The notes beneath the pieces are model-generated. The model did not search any database, was not told where the DNA came from, and was given only the letters and a program-made list of their open reading frames with translations. Positions 25,781-34,963 of a stretch of DNA of 64,000 nt are shown one piece after another; position 1 is the first letter of the stretch; the number at the start of each line of letters is the position of its first letter. The DNA is from JBAYSY01 sp041675885 (GTDB taxonomy: Bacteria > Pseudomonadota > Alphaproteobacteria > Rhodobacterales > Rhodobacteraceae): contig JBAYSY010000001.1 of the NCBI GenBank assembly GCA_041675885.1, positions 1 through 64,000 on the forward strand, read 5' to 3'. A program made the position numbers and the translations under genes.

Positions 25781-26851
25781 TCAGTGGGTTTCGGCGGCCG
25801 ATTGCAGCAGGAAGTCCAACAGCTCCTGCCCCGGCAGGCCCCTTGCGCTGGTCGTTTCGACCCATTCTTCCCAGGCGGGCTGGGCTGCGGCCTCAAGCGC
25901 CGTGCGGATCTCGTCGGTCATCGGAACGCGGACCAGGTTTTCTGCCGCGAAACGTTCTTCGTTGACAATATCGACTTTGTCATACTCGCTGAACTGATGC
26001 GCATAGGCGAGGGGTTTCGCTTCGTCCAGAAGCTCCCGATACTGCTGCGGCAGCGCATCGTAGGCACCCTTGTTCACCGCAAGATGGCAGATCGTGGTGC
26101 TGAGCGCCCAGTCGTCCGTCACCCAGTCCGAAAGCTCGTGAAGACCGTAGGCGGCATGGGCATAGGTGTAGGGAAACCAGACGGCATCCAGAACACCGCG
26201 TTCAAGCGACTGGGACATATCCGTCGCGGCGATCATCGCCGGTGCGGCGCCGACCTGACGCAGCATGCCCGACAGACCGGCCGGGGCCGATACGCGCATG
26301 CCCTGCCAGTCCGCAAGCTCGGTCGGCGGTTTGCCACGCCCCATGGCCTCATAGGGGGACAGGGGAATGCCAAGAAGCGAAACCGTATTCCACCTTGCGA
26401 ATTCCCCGACGATTGCCGGATGCGCAAGGTAGCTTTCGACGACATGCGCGAGGTTGTCATAGCCCGAGATCGGCAGGAACGGCAGGTCAAGGCCGGTCAG
26501 GCCCGGCGTCTTGTCGGGATGGTAGGTGGGACAAAAGGCCGCAACCTCGAAGGCACCGAACTGAAGCCCGTCAAGGTTGTCCCTGGGGGCCGAGAGAACC
26601 TCGCCATATTGCAGGGACAACTGGAAGTTTCCGCCCGTGCGCTCGGACAGGTGGCCGGCCATCGCCTCGACACCTTCCGAGAACCCCCGGCGGTTGCCCC
26701 AGAGCGACACCAGCCAGGTAACCCCCGGCCCTTCGACGATGGCCGCATCGGCCGACTGGGCAGCCGCAGGCGTGCCTGCCGCCGTGGCGGACAGGATGGC
26801 GATACAACCCATGCCCGCGGTGACTTTTCTCAGGTTGCGCGTGATGATCAT
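25781..26851 (-). CDS. TRAP transporter substrate-binding protein (DctP-like)
   Basis: 356 aa from ATG 26851 (ribosome site GAGGG). Signal peptide residues 1 to about 32, ending in GTPAAAQSA, then the mature binding protein. ERTGGNFQLSLQYGEVLSAP and YDNLAHVVESYLAHPAI are typical of DctP-type receptors, and LERGVLDAVWFPYTYAHAAY carries the substrate-orienting region. It delivers a periplasmic substrate to the QM permease. The leader upstream is unusually long and contains one of the shared palindromes. Confidence 0.9.
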   Translation of the reverse strand: MIITRNLRKVTAGMGCIAILSATAAGTPAAAQSADAAIVEGPGVTWLVSLWGNRRGFSEGVEAMAGHLSERTGGNFQLSLQYGEVLSAPRDNLDGLQFGAFEVAAFCPTYHPDKTPGLTGLDLPFLPISGYDNLAHVVESYLAHPAIVGEFARWNTVSLLGIPLSPYEAMGRGKPPTELADWQGMRVSAPAGLSGMLRQVGAAPAMIAATDMSQSLERGVLDAVWFPYTYAHAAYGLHELSDWVTDDWALSTTICHLAVNKGAYDALPQQYRELLDEAKPLAYAHQFSEYDKVDIVNEERFAAENLVRVPMTDEIRTALEAAAQPAWEEWVETTSARGLPGQELLDFLLQSAAETH

Positions 26852-27232
26852 GGTTCCCTCCCTCTGATCAATGGATATCTGTTGCCTTCCTGTGCGGCCC
26901 GGGGTTCGCATGGCCGCCCCCCATTGCCGCTCCGAACGATCGCCCTGAAGGGCGCCTTCAGGGCTGGTGCATTCCTATTGGCCGGGATCACGGCGCACAT
27001 GCCCCGGGAAAGGGGCGAAAGCGCGAAGGTGCCGTGGTGTATCGAGACTTGGCCTCACTCCCCCCTCCCCTGGTGTGATCTGCGCTTGTCGAATGAACTT
27101 TCTTGCTGCGATGCCCCTCAGAGTCGCGATCATGAAAGAATATCCCGTCTTTTAGGATTTTTTTTGATTTGTGTAAACCCCCAAAGCTTCGCGCTGTCGC
27201 TTCGTCCGTCCCGGGCCCCGACCGGATGCGCG
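26852..27232. other. Intergenic region holding candidate IclR operator 3
   Basis: About 380 bases without a clear gene. The AT-rich part 27135-27180 contains ATCCCGTCTTTTAGGAT (27142-27158; minus strand ATCCTAAAAGACGGGAT), arms ATCCC/AGGAT, related to the palindromes at 22613 and 28770. The TRAP promoter probably lies here, about 290 nt before dctP. A pyrimidine/purine-rich tract (about 27056-27072) is also present. Confidence 0.5.
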
Positions 27233-28744
27233 TCAGGCAAGAAAGCCCGCCCCGAGGATCACCAGCGCAACCAGAGAGGTCGAGAGAACGAAAAACATCC
27301 CGTTCCAGACAAGCGTGAGCCGCTGCGGGGTTGTATCGAACATGCGTGCGGCGACGATGGACGTCGTGGTAAAGGGCGAAAACTGCGCCGTCAGCGCCCA
27401 TCCGGTCAGGATGATCAGTATCAGGTACAGCGGATCCAGACCGAAGCTGCGCGGGTCTCCGGCGACGGCGACGGCGACTGTTGCCGTCAGCACCGGATTG
27501 AACCCGGCCAGCCCGGTCCCGACCATTCCCAGAAACACAAGGCAAGCAAAGACCGGGGCAACCGGAGCGTCCCCGAAAAGCCTGATGGCGTTGTCGAACG
27601 GCAGCAGGGCCAACAGCATCGGCCCCATGAAGGCCGCCGCGACGATGACCACAGTTTCCGACGTCTGTTGCGGCAGGCGGATGCGGACGATGTTGCGACC
27701 CGGCCCCGTGACGATTTCACCAGGACGGCCGCGACACTGGATGGCCAGCCAGATCAGGGCGGCGGCGGGCGTGATGAAGATCACCGCTGTCGAAACCGTC
27801 ATGCCGATGGAGCGGGCGGCAGTTTCGATGGTGCCGAAGATAAGTGTCACAGTCAGCGCCAGCATCACCAGACTGCCGACCGGAACCGGCGGCCGGGGTG
27901 CGGCAGAAGCCGGAATCATGGCGGTCCGGCGCAATGTCGCGCGGGTTTCGCCAAGCATGACAAGGTAGCTGAACGCCAGCATCAGGATCGAGAGGCCGAA
28001 GCCCCAGACCATGACCGTCAGGATCGGCACTTCCGGGTAGAAGGACGCGACAAACGCCGGCGGCAGCGCAAGCGGTGACCACATCGACGACGGCGAGAAC
28101 CCCCGGATCGCCGCCAGCGGGATCTGTTTCCTGTCCAGCGCATGCTCCTGCGAATCGCCCGTCCCCTGCCCTTCGCGCGTCTGCGCGATCGAACCGATGA
28201 GCACCAGCGAGCCGAGATTCATCATCAGCGCCAACAGGTGGGTGCCGAGCATGATCGAGGTATAGCGCCGCCGCAGCGGTTGGCTGAGCAGCCACAGGCC
28301 CACGTCGCGCAGCATGGCCGACCGCAGCGCGGGTTCCTGCAAGGTGAAGACCGCGGTTACAAACGCCTGGAAGTGCAGCGCCCGTGTGATTCCTTCGTGA
28401 ACGACCGGCCAGGGTTCTTCAACCAGCAGCAGCGTCGCTGCGAAAACGGCTGCCGAAAGCGCGATGAAACTGCGTGCGGTGCGGCTGCCCAGAAGCACCA
28501 TCAACGGCAGGACCGCCAGCATCACGGCGATGCTCGGGACCTGGAGAACCGTCAGCCCGAACCAGCCGATCAAGCCTTGCATCACCATCAGTGTCAGAAC
28601 CAGGACACCGAGGATCGCCGCAGAAGTTCCGGCACCTTTGCCGCCCCCGGAAGCGGTGGAGGTGTCCTCGGGTCGGATGCGGCGTTGCACGATCACAGCT
28701 TTCGATTCGTTCCGGACTGAGCGCACTCCTGCCGGATCAGACAC
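27233..28744 (-). CDS. Polytopic permease, possibly ion-transporter superfamily
   Basis: About 503 aa from GTG 28744, with eleven to twelve hydrophobic segments. Two loop motifs look internally related: GFSPSSMWSPLALPPAFVAS in the middle and AQFSPFTTTSIVAARM near the end. The pattern resembles inverted-repeat hairpins of the IT superfamily (citrate, arsenite and dicarboxylate carriers). I do not recognise the exact family. The start is uncertain (GTG 28744, 28726, 28696 or 28690; the frame stays open to 28927). It lies between the TRAP operon and the thiolase-like gene, so probably carries a related acid. Confidence 0.7.
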   Translation of the reverse strand: MSDPAGVRSVRNESKAVIVQRRIRPEDTSTASGGGKGAGTSAAILGVLVLTLMVMQGLIGWFGLTVLQVPSIAVMLAVLPLMVLLGSRTARSFIALSAAVFAATLLLVEEPWPVVHEGITRALHFQAFVTAVFTLQEPALRSAMLRDVGLWLLSQPLRRRYTSIMLGTHLLALMMNLGSLVLIGSIAQTREGQGTGDSQEHALDRKQIPLAAIRGFSPSSMWSPLALPPAFVASFYPEVPILTVMVWGFGLSILMLAFSYLVMLGETRATLRRTAMIPASAAPRPPVPVGSLVMLALTVTLIFGTIETAARSIGMTVSTAVIFITPAAALIWLAIQCRGRPGEIVTGPGRNIVRIRLPQQTSETVVIVAAAFMGPMLLALLPFDNAIRLFGDAPVAPVFACLVFLGMVGTGLAGFNPVLTATVAVAVAGDPRSFGLDPLYLILIILTGWALTAQFSPFTTTSIVAARMFDTTPQRLTLVWNGMFFVLSTSLVALVILGAGFLA

Positions 28745-28769
28745 CGGAAGATACGCCAATGCAAAATTT

Positions 28770-28786
28770 ATCTCAATATAAGGGAC
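28770..28786. promoter_or_regulatory. 17-bp palindrome, candidate IclR operator 2
   Basis: ATCTCAATATAAGGGAC matches operator 1 (GTCTCAAAATACGGGAC) at 14 of 17 positions. It lies in the divergent spacer between the permease gene and the thiolase-like gene and could control both. Confidence 0.55.
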
Positions 28787-28877
28787 TATTTGCAATACTC
28801 TGGTTGTAGCTGCTATGGTGCATAGCATATTGCCGGTCCACGCGCCGGTTACGGAGTCGCGCAAGAAGGGGACGGAC

Positions 28878-30071
28878 ATGACAGGAGATGTTGCGATCGT
28901 GGGCGCGGCGGCACTGCCGGTCGGCAAGTGGCAGGGGCGGGCGGAAGACGCGACACGGCATCTGGAACATGAGGTCCTGGCCCGTCTGGTCGTCGGGGCG
29001 CTGGAAGATGCCGGGCTGGAAAAGTCCGATGTCTCGTCGATGGTCTTTTCCCTGCCCCGCCCCTACACCGATCAGAAGTATTTCGCGACCTTCATGGCGA
29101 ACTACCTTCGCCTGCCCTGCGACGGGCTGGTGATGGAGATCATGGGCAACGGCATGACCGCGGCGCTTGCCTTCCAGACCGCGGCCGACCAGATCAGGCT
29201 TGGCCGTACCAAGGTGGCGCTGGCACTGGGCGTGAATTTCGAATCCGCCGTCTCTTCCGTCGAACATATGATGAGTTCGATGCGCGCGACAGGGGATGTG
29301 GATTTCCACACCCCGTTCGGCTTCACCCCGATCTCGTGGTACGCCATGGATGCGGTGCGCTATATCCATGAGTTCGGCTCCTCGCGTGAGGAACTCGCCG
29401 CGGTGGCGGTCAAGAACCGCGCCCATGCGATGCACAACCCCATCGCCCAGTTCCGCAAGCCGATGACGCTGGACGATGTTCTGGCACAGCGACCGATTGT
29501 CGATCCGCTGGGACTTTATGAGGTGCCGGGGCGCGGCGACGGCGCCGTTTGCCTTGTCCTTGCCAGCGAGGATGTGGCACGGACAACGGCACGACCCTAT
29601 GCCCGGATCAGGGGAACGGGCTTCTATCACGAGGGCGCGCACCAGATCAGCGAAAAGCCCAACGACATGATCGCCTTCGGGGCCGCACGGGCCGCCGCCG
29701 CGAAAGCCTATGCCGATGCGGGTGTCGGCCCCGGCGACCTCGACTTCGCCGAAGTTTACGCCCCCTGCACCATCGTGGAAGTGCTGGTCTCCGAGGCGCT
29801 CGGCCTGGCCCCCCGGGGGCGGGGCGCCCGCGCCGCCGCCGAGGGAGAGACCTCGGTGGGCGGGCGCATTCCGATCTGCACGTCCGGCGGATTGCTGTCC
29901 CGGGGCCATCCGGCCTATGTCACCCCGTTCTACAGCTATGCCGAAGTGCTCGACCAGTTCCGGGGCCGCGCAGGCGGGCGGCAGGTCGAGAATGCAAGGC
30001 TTGCAGCGACCACCGCCGAACTGGGGAACTACAACGCCGCGCTCGTTCACGTTCTGGAGGCTGTCCAATGA
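28878..30071 (+). CDS. SCP2-type thiolase-like protein lacking the active-site cysteine
   Basis: 397 aa from ATG 28878 (GAAGGGG upstream). Thiolase fold of the lipid-transfer-protein type: DVAIVGAAALPVGKW at the N-terminus, EIMGNGMTAALAFQTAADQI where thiolases carry the nucleophilic Cys, and GGLLSRGHP with the conserved His. Neither the first Cys nor the C-terminal Cys (ELGNYNAALVHVL) is visible, so it is unlikely to be a classic thiolase. Paired by an ATGA overlap with a DUF35 protein. Ltp2-ChsH2 type partners of this kind act as retro-aldolases on CoA esters; that function is inferred. Confidence 0.8.
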   Translation: MTGDVAIVGAAALPVGKWQGRAEDATRHLEHEVLARLVVGALEDAGLEKSDVSSMVFSLPRPYTDQKYFATFMANYLRLPCDGLVMEIMGNGMTAALAFQTAADQIRLGRTKVALALGVNFESAVSSVEHMMSSMRATGDVDFHTPFGFTPISWYAMDAVRYIHEFGSSREELAAVAVKNRAHAMHNPIAQFRKPMTLDDVLAQRPIVDPLGLYEVPGRGDGAVCLVLASEDVARTTARPYARIRGTGFYHEGAHQISEKPNDMIAFGAARAAAAKAYADAGVGPGDLDFAEVYAPCTIVEVLVSEALGLAPRGRGARAAAEGETSVGGRIPICTSGGLLSRGHPAYVTPFYSYAEVLDQFRGRAGGRQVENARLAATTAELGNYNAALVHVLEAVQ

Positions 30072-30487
30072 CCATGACCGTTGTCGGGGCCGTCGGCAAA
30101 CGCGCCTATCCGCCGCGCCGGAGCGCGTTCACCGCCACCTTCTGGAGCGCCCTGGCCGAGGGCAGGTTCCAGACCACGCGCTGCACGAAATGCGCGAAAC
30201 CGAGCTTTCCACCAAAGCCGATATGCCCGCACTGCTGGTCTGATGAAACGGAATGGGTCGTGCTTACCGGACGGGGGCGTCTCTATTCCCGTACGACGGT
30301 GCATGCCGGACCGGCGGCGTTCCAGCACGAACTGCCCTATCAGGTCGGCATCGTCGATCTGGACGAAGGGTTGCGGATCGCGACCCGGATCCTCGGGGAG
30401 GCGGAACTCGACCAGCCGGTGGAGATCGTCGTTCTGCGTTATGAGGACGGGGATATTTATGCCGCGCAGCCGGTTCGCGCAGGTTGA
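30068..30487 (+). CDS. Zn-ribbon OB-fold protein (DUF35, ChsH2-like partner)
   Basis: 139 aa. The N-terminal zinc ribbon has two Cys pairs (CTKC and CPHC, about residues 40-57), followed by an OB-fold (GRGRLYSRTTVHAGPAAFQH, then LPYQVGIVDLDEGLRIATRI). DUF35 proteins form obligate complexes with thiolase-like proteins and bind the acyl-CoA. The ATG overlaps the thiolase-like stop (30068-30071), indicating coupled translation and a stoichiometric complex. Confidence 0.9.
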   Translation: MTMTVVGAVGKRAYPPRRSAFTATFWSALAEGRFQTTRCTKCAKPSFPPKPICPHCWSDETEWVVLTGRGRLYSRTTVHAGPAAFQHELPYQVGIVDLDEGLRIATRILGEAELDQPVEIVVLRYEDGDIYAAQPVRAG

Positions 30488-30682
30488 ACCTGTCGCCGCA
30501 CCGTCTCGCGCCAAGAGGCTGACCGGCAGGCGGGGCGCCGTGGCTGATCGCGATGTGTTAAAGCGAATTCAGAAAAACTGACGGACTTTCCCGGTTCGCA
30601 GTGGCGATGTCTGCCTTCGAAATTGCGGAAAAACGATGGCCCAAGGCGTTTCAAGCGGCTGTAGCGGCGCCTTGGGATCAAT

Positions 30683-31612
30683 TTATCTGCTGCGGCCGCT
30701 TGCGCTTTCCCGCCTCGAGTCTCCCGCGCTGCGGGTGGGGTGGGCCGAAGCATGCCGGAATGCGCCCGGCGCCAGTCCCACCCGTTTGGTGAAGAAACGG
30801 TTGAAATAGGCCGGATCGTCATAGCCCAGCGCATGGGCGACCTCGGCCACGGTCATTCCCGAATAGATCAGATAGCGTTTCGCCTCGGTCACGATCCGGT
30901 CGTGCAGCAACTGCGAGGCGGTGCTGTCGCGACGCGCCTTGCAGGCCTCATTGAGGCGCGCAACGGTTATATGGAGCCGGTCCGCGTAGAAGTCGAGCCG
31001 CTTTTCGACACGGAAATGGCGTTCCAGCAGGTCGCGGTAGCGCGTCAGGATCTCGTGGTTGCGATCCCCTGCCGGGGGCGCAGCGTCATGCGAGGTCGTT
31101 TTCAGCCGGATCAGATGGACCAGCAAGGTGATCAGATGCGCCATGATCGCCGGCCGTCGCCCCGGCACTTCATAGACGAATTCGTTTCGCATCATGTTGC
31201 ACAGGCCCGCAATCTCCGCGGGGTCGAACCCCGAACCGGCCAGCGGATAGACCCCCGGCACCCGAGTTACCTCGATCAGCCGGGTATCGCCGTGCGCCGC
31301 GAAATTCACATAGCTTGAGGCGATGGTGATCGCATAGCCATCGGTGCCGGGCAGGAAGCCGATCTCATGGACCAGCCCCCCGGGTGTAACGACCAGCGCC
31401 GGGGGGGCGATGGCGAAGGGCTGGTGCTCGATCCAGGTTTCGCCGCCCCCCTTCGTCACCAGAAGAATCTGCACATGATCGGGGTGAGAATGCGGATGAA
31501 TCATCCAACCATGTTTCCCGCTACGCTCATGAATCGGCTCGATATGGAGAAAGTCCATCTCGGCCTCGGATGCGGTATCGCCATAAAGAAAGTAGTTTGG
31601 TATCAGTGCCAT
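30683..31612 (-). CDS. AraC-family regulator (PobR-like)
   Basis: 309 aa from ATG 31612 (MALIPNYFLYGD, typical of the PobA/HpaA-type branch). N-terminal cupin effector domain with IHPHSHPDHVQILLVTKGGG; C-terminal double helix-turn-helix with ASQLLHDRIVTEAKRYLIYS and VAHALGYDDPAYFNRFFTKR. Divergent from the liv-type binding-protein gene across 403 nt, so it probably activates that transporter in response to an aromatic or cyclic acid. An 80-residue upstream extension is not used. Confidence 0.9.
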   Translation of the reverse strand: MALIPNYFLYGDTASEAEMDFLHIEPIHERSGKHGWMIHPHSHPDHVQILLVTKGGGETWIEHQPFAIAPPALVVTPGGLVHEIGFLPGTDGYAITIASSYVNFAAHGDTRLIEVTRVPGVYPLAGSGFDPAEIAGLCNMMRNEFVYEVPGRRPAIMAHLITLLVHLIRLKTTSHDAAPPAGDRNHEILTRYRDLLERHFRVEKRLDFYADRLHITVARLNEACKARRDSTASQLLHDRIVTEAKRYLIYSGMTVAEVAHALGYDDPAYFNRFFTKRVGLAPGAFRHASAHPTRSAGDSRRESASGRSR

Positions 31613-32015
31613 GGCTGCTTTCTGCGTGGGGGAAACCCTGCCCGCCAAGTCCCCGGCAGGTGAGCCTCGCGCATACGATTGTGCAATTTTTTCCGAGATT
31701 CGTCCATTCAAATGAGGCGCTTCTGCGATCAGTATCCCCCGCTGAAGCCGCTTGCCGAGTGTCAGGGGAGGGACCGCGGATGGCTCGGGTCGAGGAATGT
31801 TTCCGTGATGCTCTGATGATCGGCCCGGATATCGGCGGGCTGTCCGCTGCATATCGCTGCGCGCGGGTTTCGGCCGCAGGGTTCAGGTTGCCGGAAATGC
31901 CTTGGGCTTCGGTCGGGGTGGCCGTCTTTCGGACCGGCTGCCATCGTTGCGGACCATGACCCGGCCGAGACCGGCCAAGCACTGTTTCACCAATGCCACT
32001 TCGAGGGAGGAAAGC
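31613..32015. other. Divergent promoter region between AraC and liv genes
   Basis: About 400 bases with no convincing gene. An AT-richer stretch at 31672-31715 (GTGCAATTTTTTCCGAG, then CCATTCAAATGAGG) is the best place for the promoters. No clear operator repeat was recognised. The last bases (GAGGGAGGAAAGC) are the ribosome site of the next gene. Confidence 0.45.
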
Positions 32016-33248
32016 ATGACACTTACCAGAAGACGACTTTTGGGCACGGGCGCCGCGATGGCGGCAACCGGGCTTTTCGCACCGGCCCTGGCCAGTTCCG
32101 ACCGTACGATCCGCATCGGCGTGATCACCGACATGTCGGGAATCTACCGCGATGTTTCGGGGCCGGTTACGGTGGAATGCACCCGTCAGGCCGTGGCCGA
32201 GTTCACCGCCGAAAACCCCGGGTTCGAAGTGGAAGTGCTGGTCGCCGACCACCAGAACCGGCCGGATCTGGGCCTGACCATCATCCGCGAATGGTTCGAC
32301 CAGCGGGGTGTGGATCTGATCTCCAACGTGGGCAACAGTGCGATTGCATTGGGGGCCGGCGATCTTCTGCTGGCCGCGGACAAGGCGGCACTGATCACCA
32401 CGGCCGGCAGTTCCGAGATCACCGGCGCGCGCTGCAACGAGCATCTGGTTCACTGGAGCTGGGACAGCTGGTGCCTGGCGCACTCCACCGCGACCGCCTC
32501 CGTGCGTACCGGCGGTGACAAGTGGTTCTTCATCACCGCCGACTATGCCTTTGGCCACGCCGCCGAGAACGACGCCCGCACCTTCATCGAGGCCGCTGGC
32601 GGAGAGGTCGTGGGGGGGGTGCGCTATCCCTATGGCAACACGAACGATTTCTCCTCGTTCCTTTTGCAGGCGCAGGCCAGCGGGGCCAATGTCATCGGGC
32701 TGGCGAATTCGGGCAACGAATTCATCAACAGCCTGCGGCAGGCGCAGGAGTTCGGCATCACCCAGAGCGGCATCCGCATGGCCGCACTGGTGGGCTATAT
32801 CACCGATGTGCTGGGCATGGGGCTGCCGGTGGCGCAGGGGCTGACCCTGACCGAGACCTTCTATTGGGATCTCAACGACCGGACCCGTGCGTTCATGGAG
32901 CGTATCCGGCCGCGGCTGGGCGACGGGGTTTTCCCGAACATGAGCCAGGCGGGCGATTACGCCGGCACCCTGCATTACCTCAAGGCGGTGCGAGATATGG
33001 GCGTGGCCGAGGCCAAGGCTTCGGGCGGGGCGGTCATCGAGCGGATGAAATCCATGCCGACCGATGACGATTGCTTCGGCGAGGGCATGATCCGTGTCGA
33101 TGGGCGCAAGATCCATCCGGCCTATCTGCTTGGCGTCAAGGCGCCCTCGGAAAGTACAGGCCCGGGCGATGTGTTCGACGTTCTGGCGACGACCCCGGCC
33201 GAGGAAGCCTTCCGTCCGCTGGAAGAAGGCGGCTGCCGGCTGGTCTGA
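32016..33248 (+). CDS. ABC transporter substrate-binding protein (LivJ-like)
   Basis: 410 aa. A twin-arginine-like signal (MTLTRRRLLGTGAAMAATGL, ending APALAS) precedes a type I periplasmic binding protein: IRIGVITDMSGIYRDVSGP at the start of lobe 1, VEVLVADHQNRPDLGL, and DKWFFITADYAFGHAAENDA at the hinge. Receptor for the LivGFHM system encoded downstream. Such proteins in catabolic clusters bind aromatic or alicyclic acids as well as amino acids, so the ligand is probably the substrate of this region. Confidence 0.93.
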   Translation: MTLTRRRLLGTGAAMAATGLFAPALASSDRTIRIGVITDMSGIYRDVSGPVTVECTRQAVAEFTAENPGFEVEVLVADHQNRPDLGLTIIREWFDQRGVDLISNVGNSAIALGAGDLLLAADKAALITTAGSSEITGARCNEHLVHWSWDSWCLAHSTATASVRTGGDKWFFITADYAFGHAAENDARTFIEAAGGEVVGGVRYPYGNTNDFSSFLLQAQASGANVIGLANSGNEFINSLRQAQEFGITQSGIRMAALVGYITDVLGMGLPVAQGLTLTETFYWDLNDRTRAFMERIRPRLGDGVFPNMSQAGDYAGTLHYLKAVRDMGVAEAKASGGAVIERMKSMPTDDDCFGEGMIRVDGRKIHPAYLLGVKAPSESTGPGDVFDVLATTPAEEAFRPLEEGGCRLV

Positions 33249-33316
33249 ACATCTCTGCACGCCGGGAGCAGGTCTCCCGGCGGCATCCATTCAATCCGAA
33301 ACAGGGGCTTGAGATC

Positions 33317-33400
33317 ATGGCTTGGCTGAAAGGCTGTGCGCGGGTGCTGATGGGTCGCGTGTCCCTGCCGGGCCTTGCCCACGACAGGGGCGACGCATGA
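33317..33400 (+). CDS. Small open frame, possible coupling peptide
   Basis: 27 codons (MAWLKGCARVLMGR onward) whose TGA overlaps the start of the following SDR gene as ATGA. There is only a weak GGGGCTTGAG ribosome site, and I know no similar protein. It may be a leader peptide or chance. Confidence 0.2.
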   Translation: MAWLKGCARVLMGRVSLPGLAHDRGDA

Positions 33401-34176
33401 CCCGGCCGCTCACCCTGATAACCGGCGCCGCCGATGGTATCGGCTGGGCAACGGCAAAGCTTTTCGCCTCACGGGGCCATACGGTCGCGCTTCTGGACCG
33501 CAATGCCGAACGCCTGGCGGCCCGGCAGGCGCTGCTGGGGTCGCACCATCTGGCGATCGAGGGGGATGTGACGGACGAGGCGGGGGTCGCCGCCGCCATC
33601 GACCGGCTGCTGGATCAGACCGGCCGTCTGGACTGCGTGGTCAACAACGCCGGTATCGCCGATACGCTGGTGCCGACGCTGGAGCAGACCCTTGAGCAGT
33701 TCCGCAGGGTGCTGGCGGTTCATCTTGAAGGCACCTTCATCACCAGCCGCGCGGCGGCCCGGTGGATGACCGGCAGCGGCCGGGGCGGGGTGATCGTCAA
33801 TATTTCCTCGATCGCGGGCGTGGGCGGCCTGCCACGGCGAAACGCCTATGGCGCCGCCAAGGCCGGGATCATCGCCATGACCCGCGCGCAGGCCTGCGAA
33901 TGGGGCCCGTCGGGGGTGCGGGTAAACGCGGTGGTCCCCGGGTATGTCGAAACCGACCTGCTGTCCGAACTGGCCGAAGCGGGGAAGGTCGATCTCGATG
34001 CCATCCGCCGCCGCATTCCGCTGGGCCGGTTGATCCGGCCCGACGATATCGCCGAGGCGATCTGGTTTCTGGCCTCCCCGGCGGCGCGGCAGATCACGGG
34101 AACCGCTTTGACCGTCGATGGCGGCTGGACCGCCTTCGGCGGCGCCGGCGATGTCGGCCAGCCACAGGGAGAGTAA
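33397..34176 (+). CDS. SDR-family oxidoreductase
   Basis: 259 aa NAD(P)-dependent short-chain dehydrogenase. It carries TGAADGIGWATAKLFASRG (cofactor glycines), NNAGIAD, NISSIAGVGG with the catalytic Ser and NAYGAAKAGIIAMTRA with YxxxK, then PGYVETDLLSELAEAG. The C-terminal GTALTVDGGWTAFGG is typical. Inserted between the binding-protein and ATPase genes of the liv operon, so it is co-transcribed with uptake. A hydroxyacyl-CoA or alicyclic alcohol substrate is inferred. Confidence 0.9.
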   Translation: MTRPLTLITGAADGIGWATAKLFASRGHTVALLDRNAERLAARQALLGSHHLAIEGDVTDEAGVAAAIDRLLDQTGRLDCVVNNAGIADTLVPTLEQTLEQFRRVLAVHLEGTFITSRAAARWMTGSGRGGVIVNISSIAGVGGLPRRNAYGAAKAGIIAMTRAQACEWGPSGVRVNAVVPGYVETDLLSELAEAGKVDLDAIRRRIPLGRLIRPDDIAEAIWFLASPAARQITGTALTVDGGWTAFGGAGDVGQPQGE

Positions 34177-34177
34177 G

Positions 34178-34963
34178 ATGGCCTTTCCGATACACGACCT
34201 CGACCCGGAGGAGGATTCGATCCTTGTTGCCCAGGGTCTGACCAAGGAATTCAAGGGGTTTTTCGCGGTCAAGGATGTCAGCCTGAAGGTCCGGCGCGGC
34301 TCGATCCACGCCCTTATCGGCCCGAACGGTGCCGGAAAGACCACATGTTTCAACCTGCTGACCAAATTCCTGACGCCGACACGCGGCACGATCCTGTTCC
34401 GCGGCCAGGATATCACCCGTACCGCCCCGGCCCAGATTGCCCGGATGGGTCTGGTCCGTTCGTTCCAGATTTCATCGGTCTTCTCCCAGCTCAGCGTGCT
34501 GGAGAATGTCCGTATCGCGTTGCAGCGCCCCCGGGGACTTGCAACACAGTTCTGGCTGCCGACCAGCCGCCTGCGGGTGCTGAACGCCCGGGCGCGCGAA
34601 CTGATCCATGCGGTCGGGCTGGACGAGTACGAGAACACCAGCGCCGCCGAACTGTCCTACGGGCGCAAACGCGCGCTGGAAATCGCGACGACCCTTGCGC
34701 TGGAACCCGAGGTCCTGCTGCTCGATGAGCCGATGGCCGGCATGGCCAGCGAGGATATCGCACTGATCTCGGACCTGATCCGGACCGTGGCCGAAGGCCG
34801 CACCGTGCTGATGGTGGAGCACAATCTGAACGTGGTCGCCGACCTGTGCGACCACGTTACCGTCCTTCAACGCGGCGAGGTTCTGGCCGAGGGCACATAT
34901 GCCGGGATCAGCGCCAATCCCGAAGTCCGGGTGGCCTATCTGGGGAGCGAAGACGATGCCTGA
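34178..34963 (+). CDS. livG: ABC transporter ATP-binding protein LivG
   Basis: 261 aa. Walker A GPNGAGKTT in LIGPNGAGKTTCFNLL, a signature region reading AELSYGRKRALEIATTLALE (the signature serine replaced by a LivG-type variant), Walker B EVLLLDEPMAGM and a C-terminal SANPEVRVAYLG tail. Energises the inner-membrane HM permease. The ATG is one base past the SDR stop; the 3' end overlaps livF by 8 nt. Confidence 0.95.
   Translation: MAFPIHDLDPEEDSILVAQGLTKEFKGFFAVKDVSLKVRRGSIHALIGPNGAGKTTCFNLLTKFLTPTRGTILFRGQDITRTAPAQIARMGLVRSFQISSVFSQLSVLENVRIALQRPRGLATQFWLPTSRLRVLNARARELIHAVGLDEYENTSAAELSYGRKRALEIATTLALEPEVLLLDEPMAGMASEDIALISDLIRTVAEGRTVLMVEHNLNVVADLCDHVTVLQRGEVLAEGTYAGISANPEVRVAYLGSEDDA

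Noticed and set aside
30570..30595. GACGGACTTTCC similar to the IclR palindrome
   Set aside because: Lacks the inverted arm and lies downstream, not upstream, of the nearby genes.
31700..31722. CCATTCAAATGAGG before the liv operon as a second FadR-type site
   Set aside because: Only partial half-site agreement; too weak to call.
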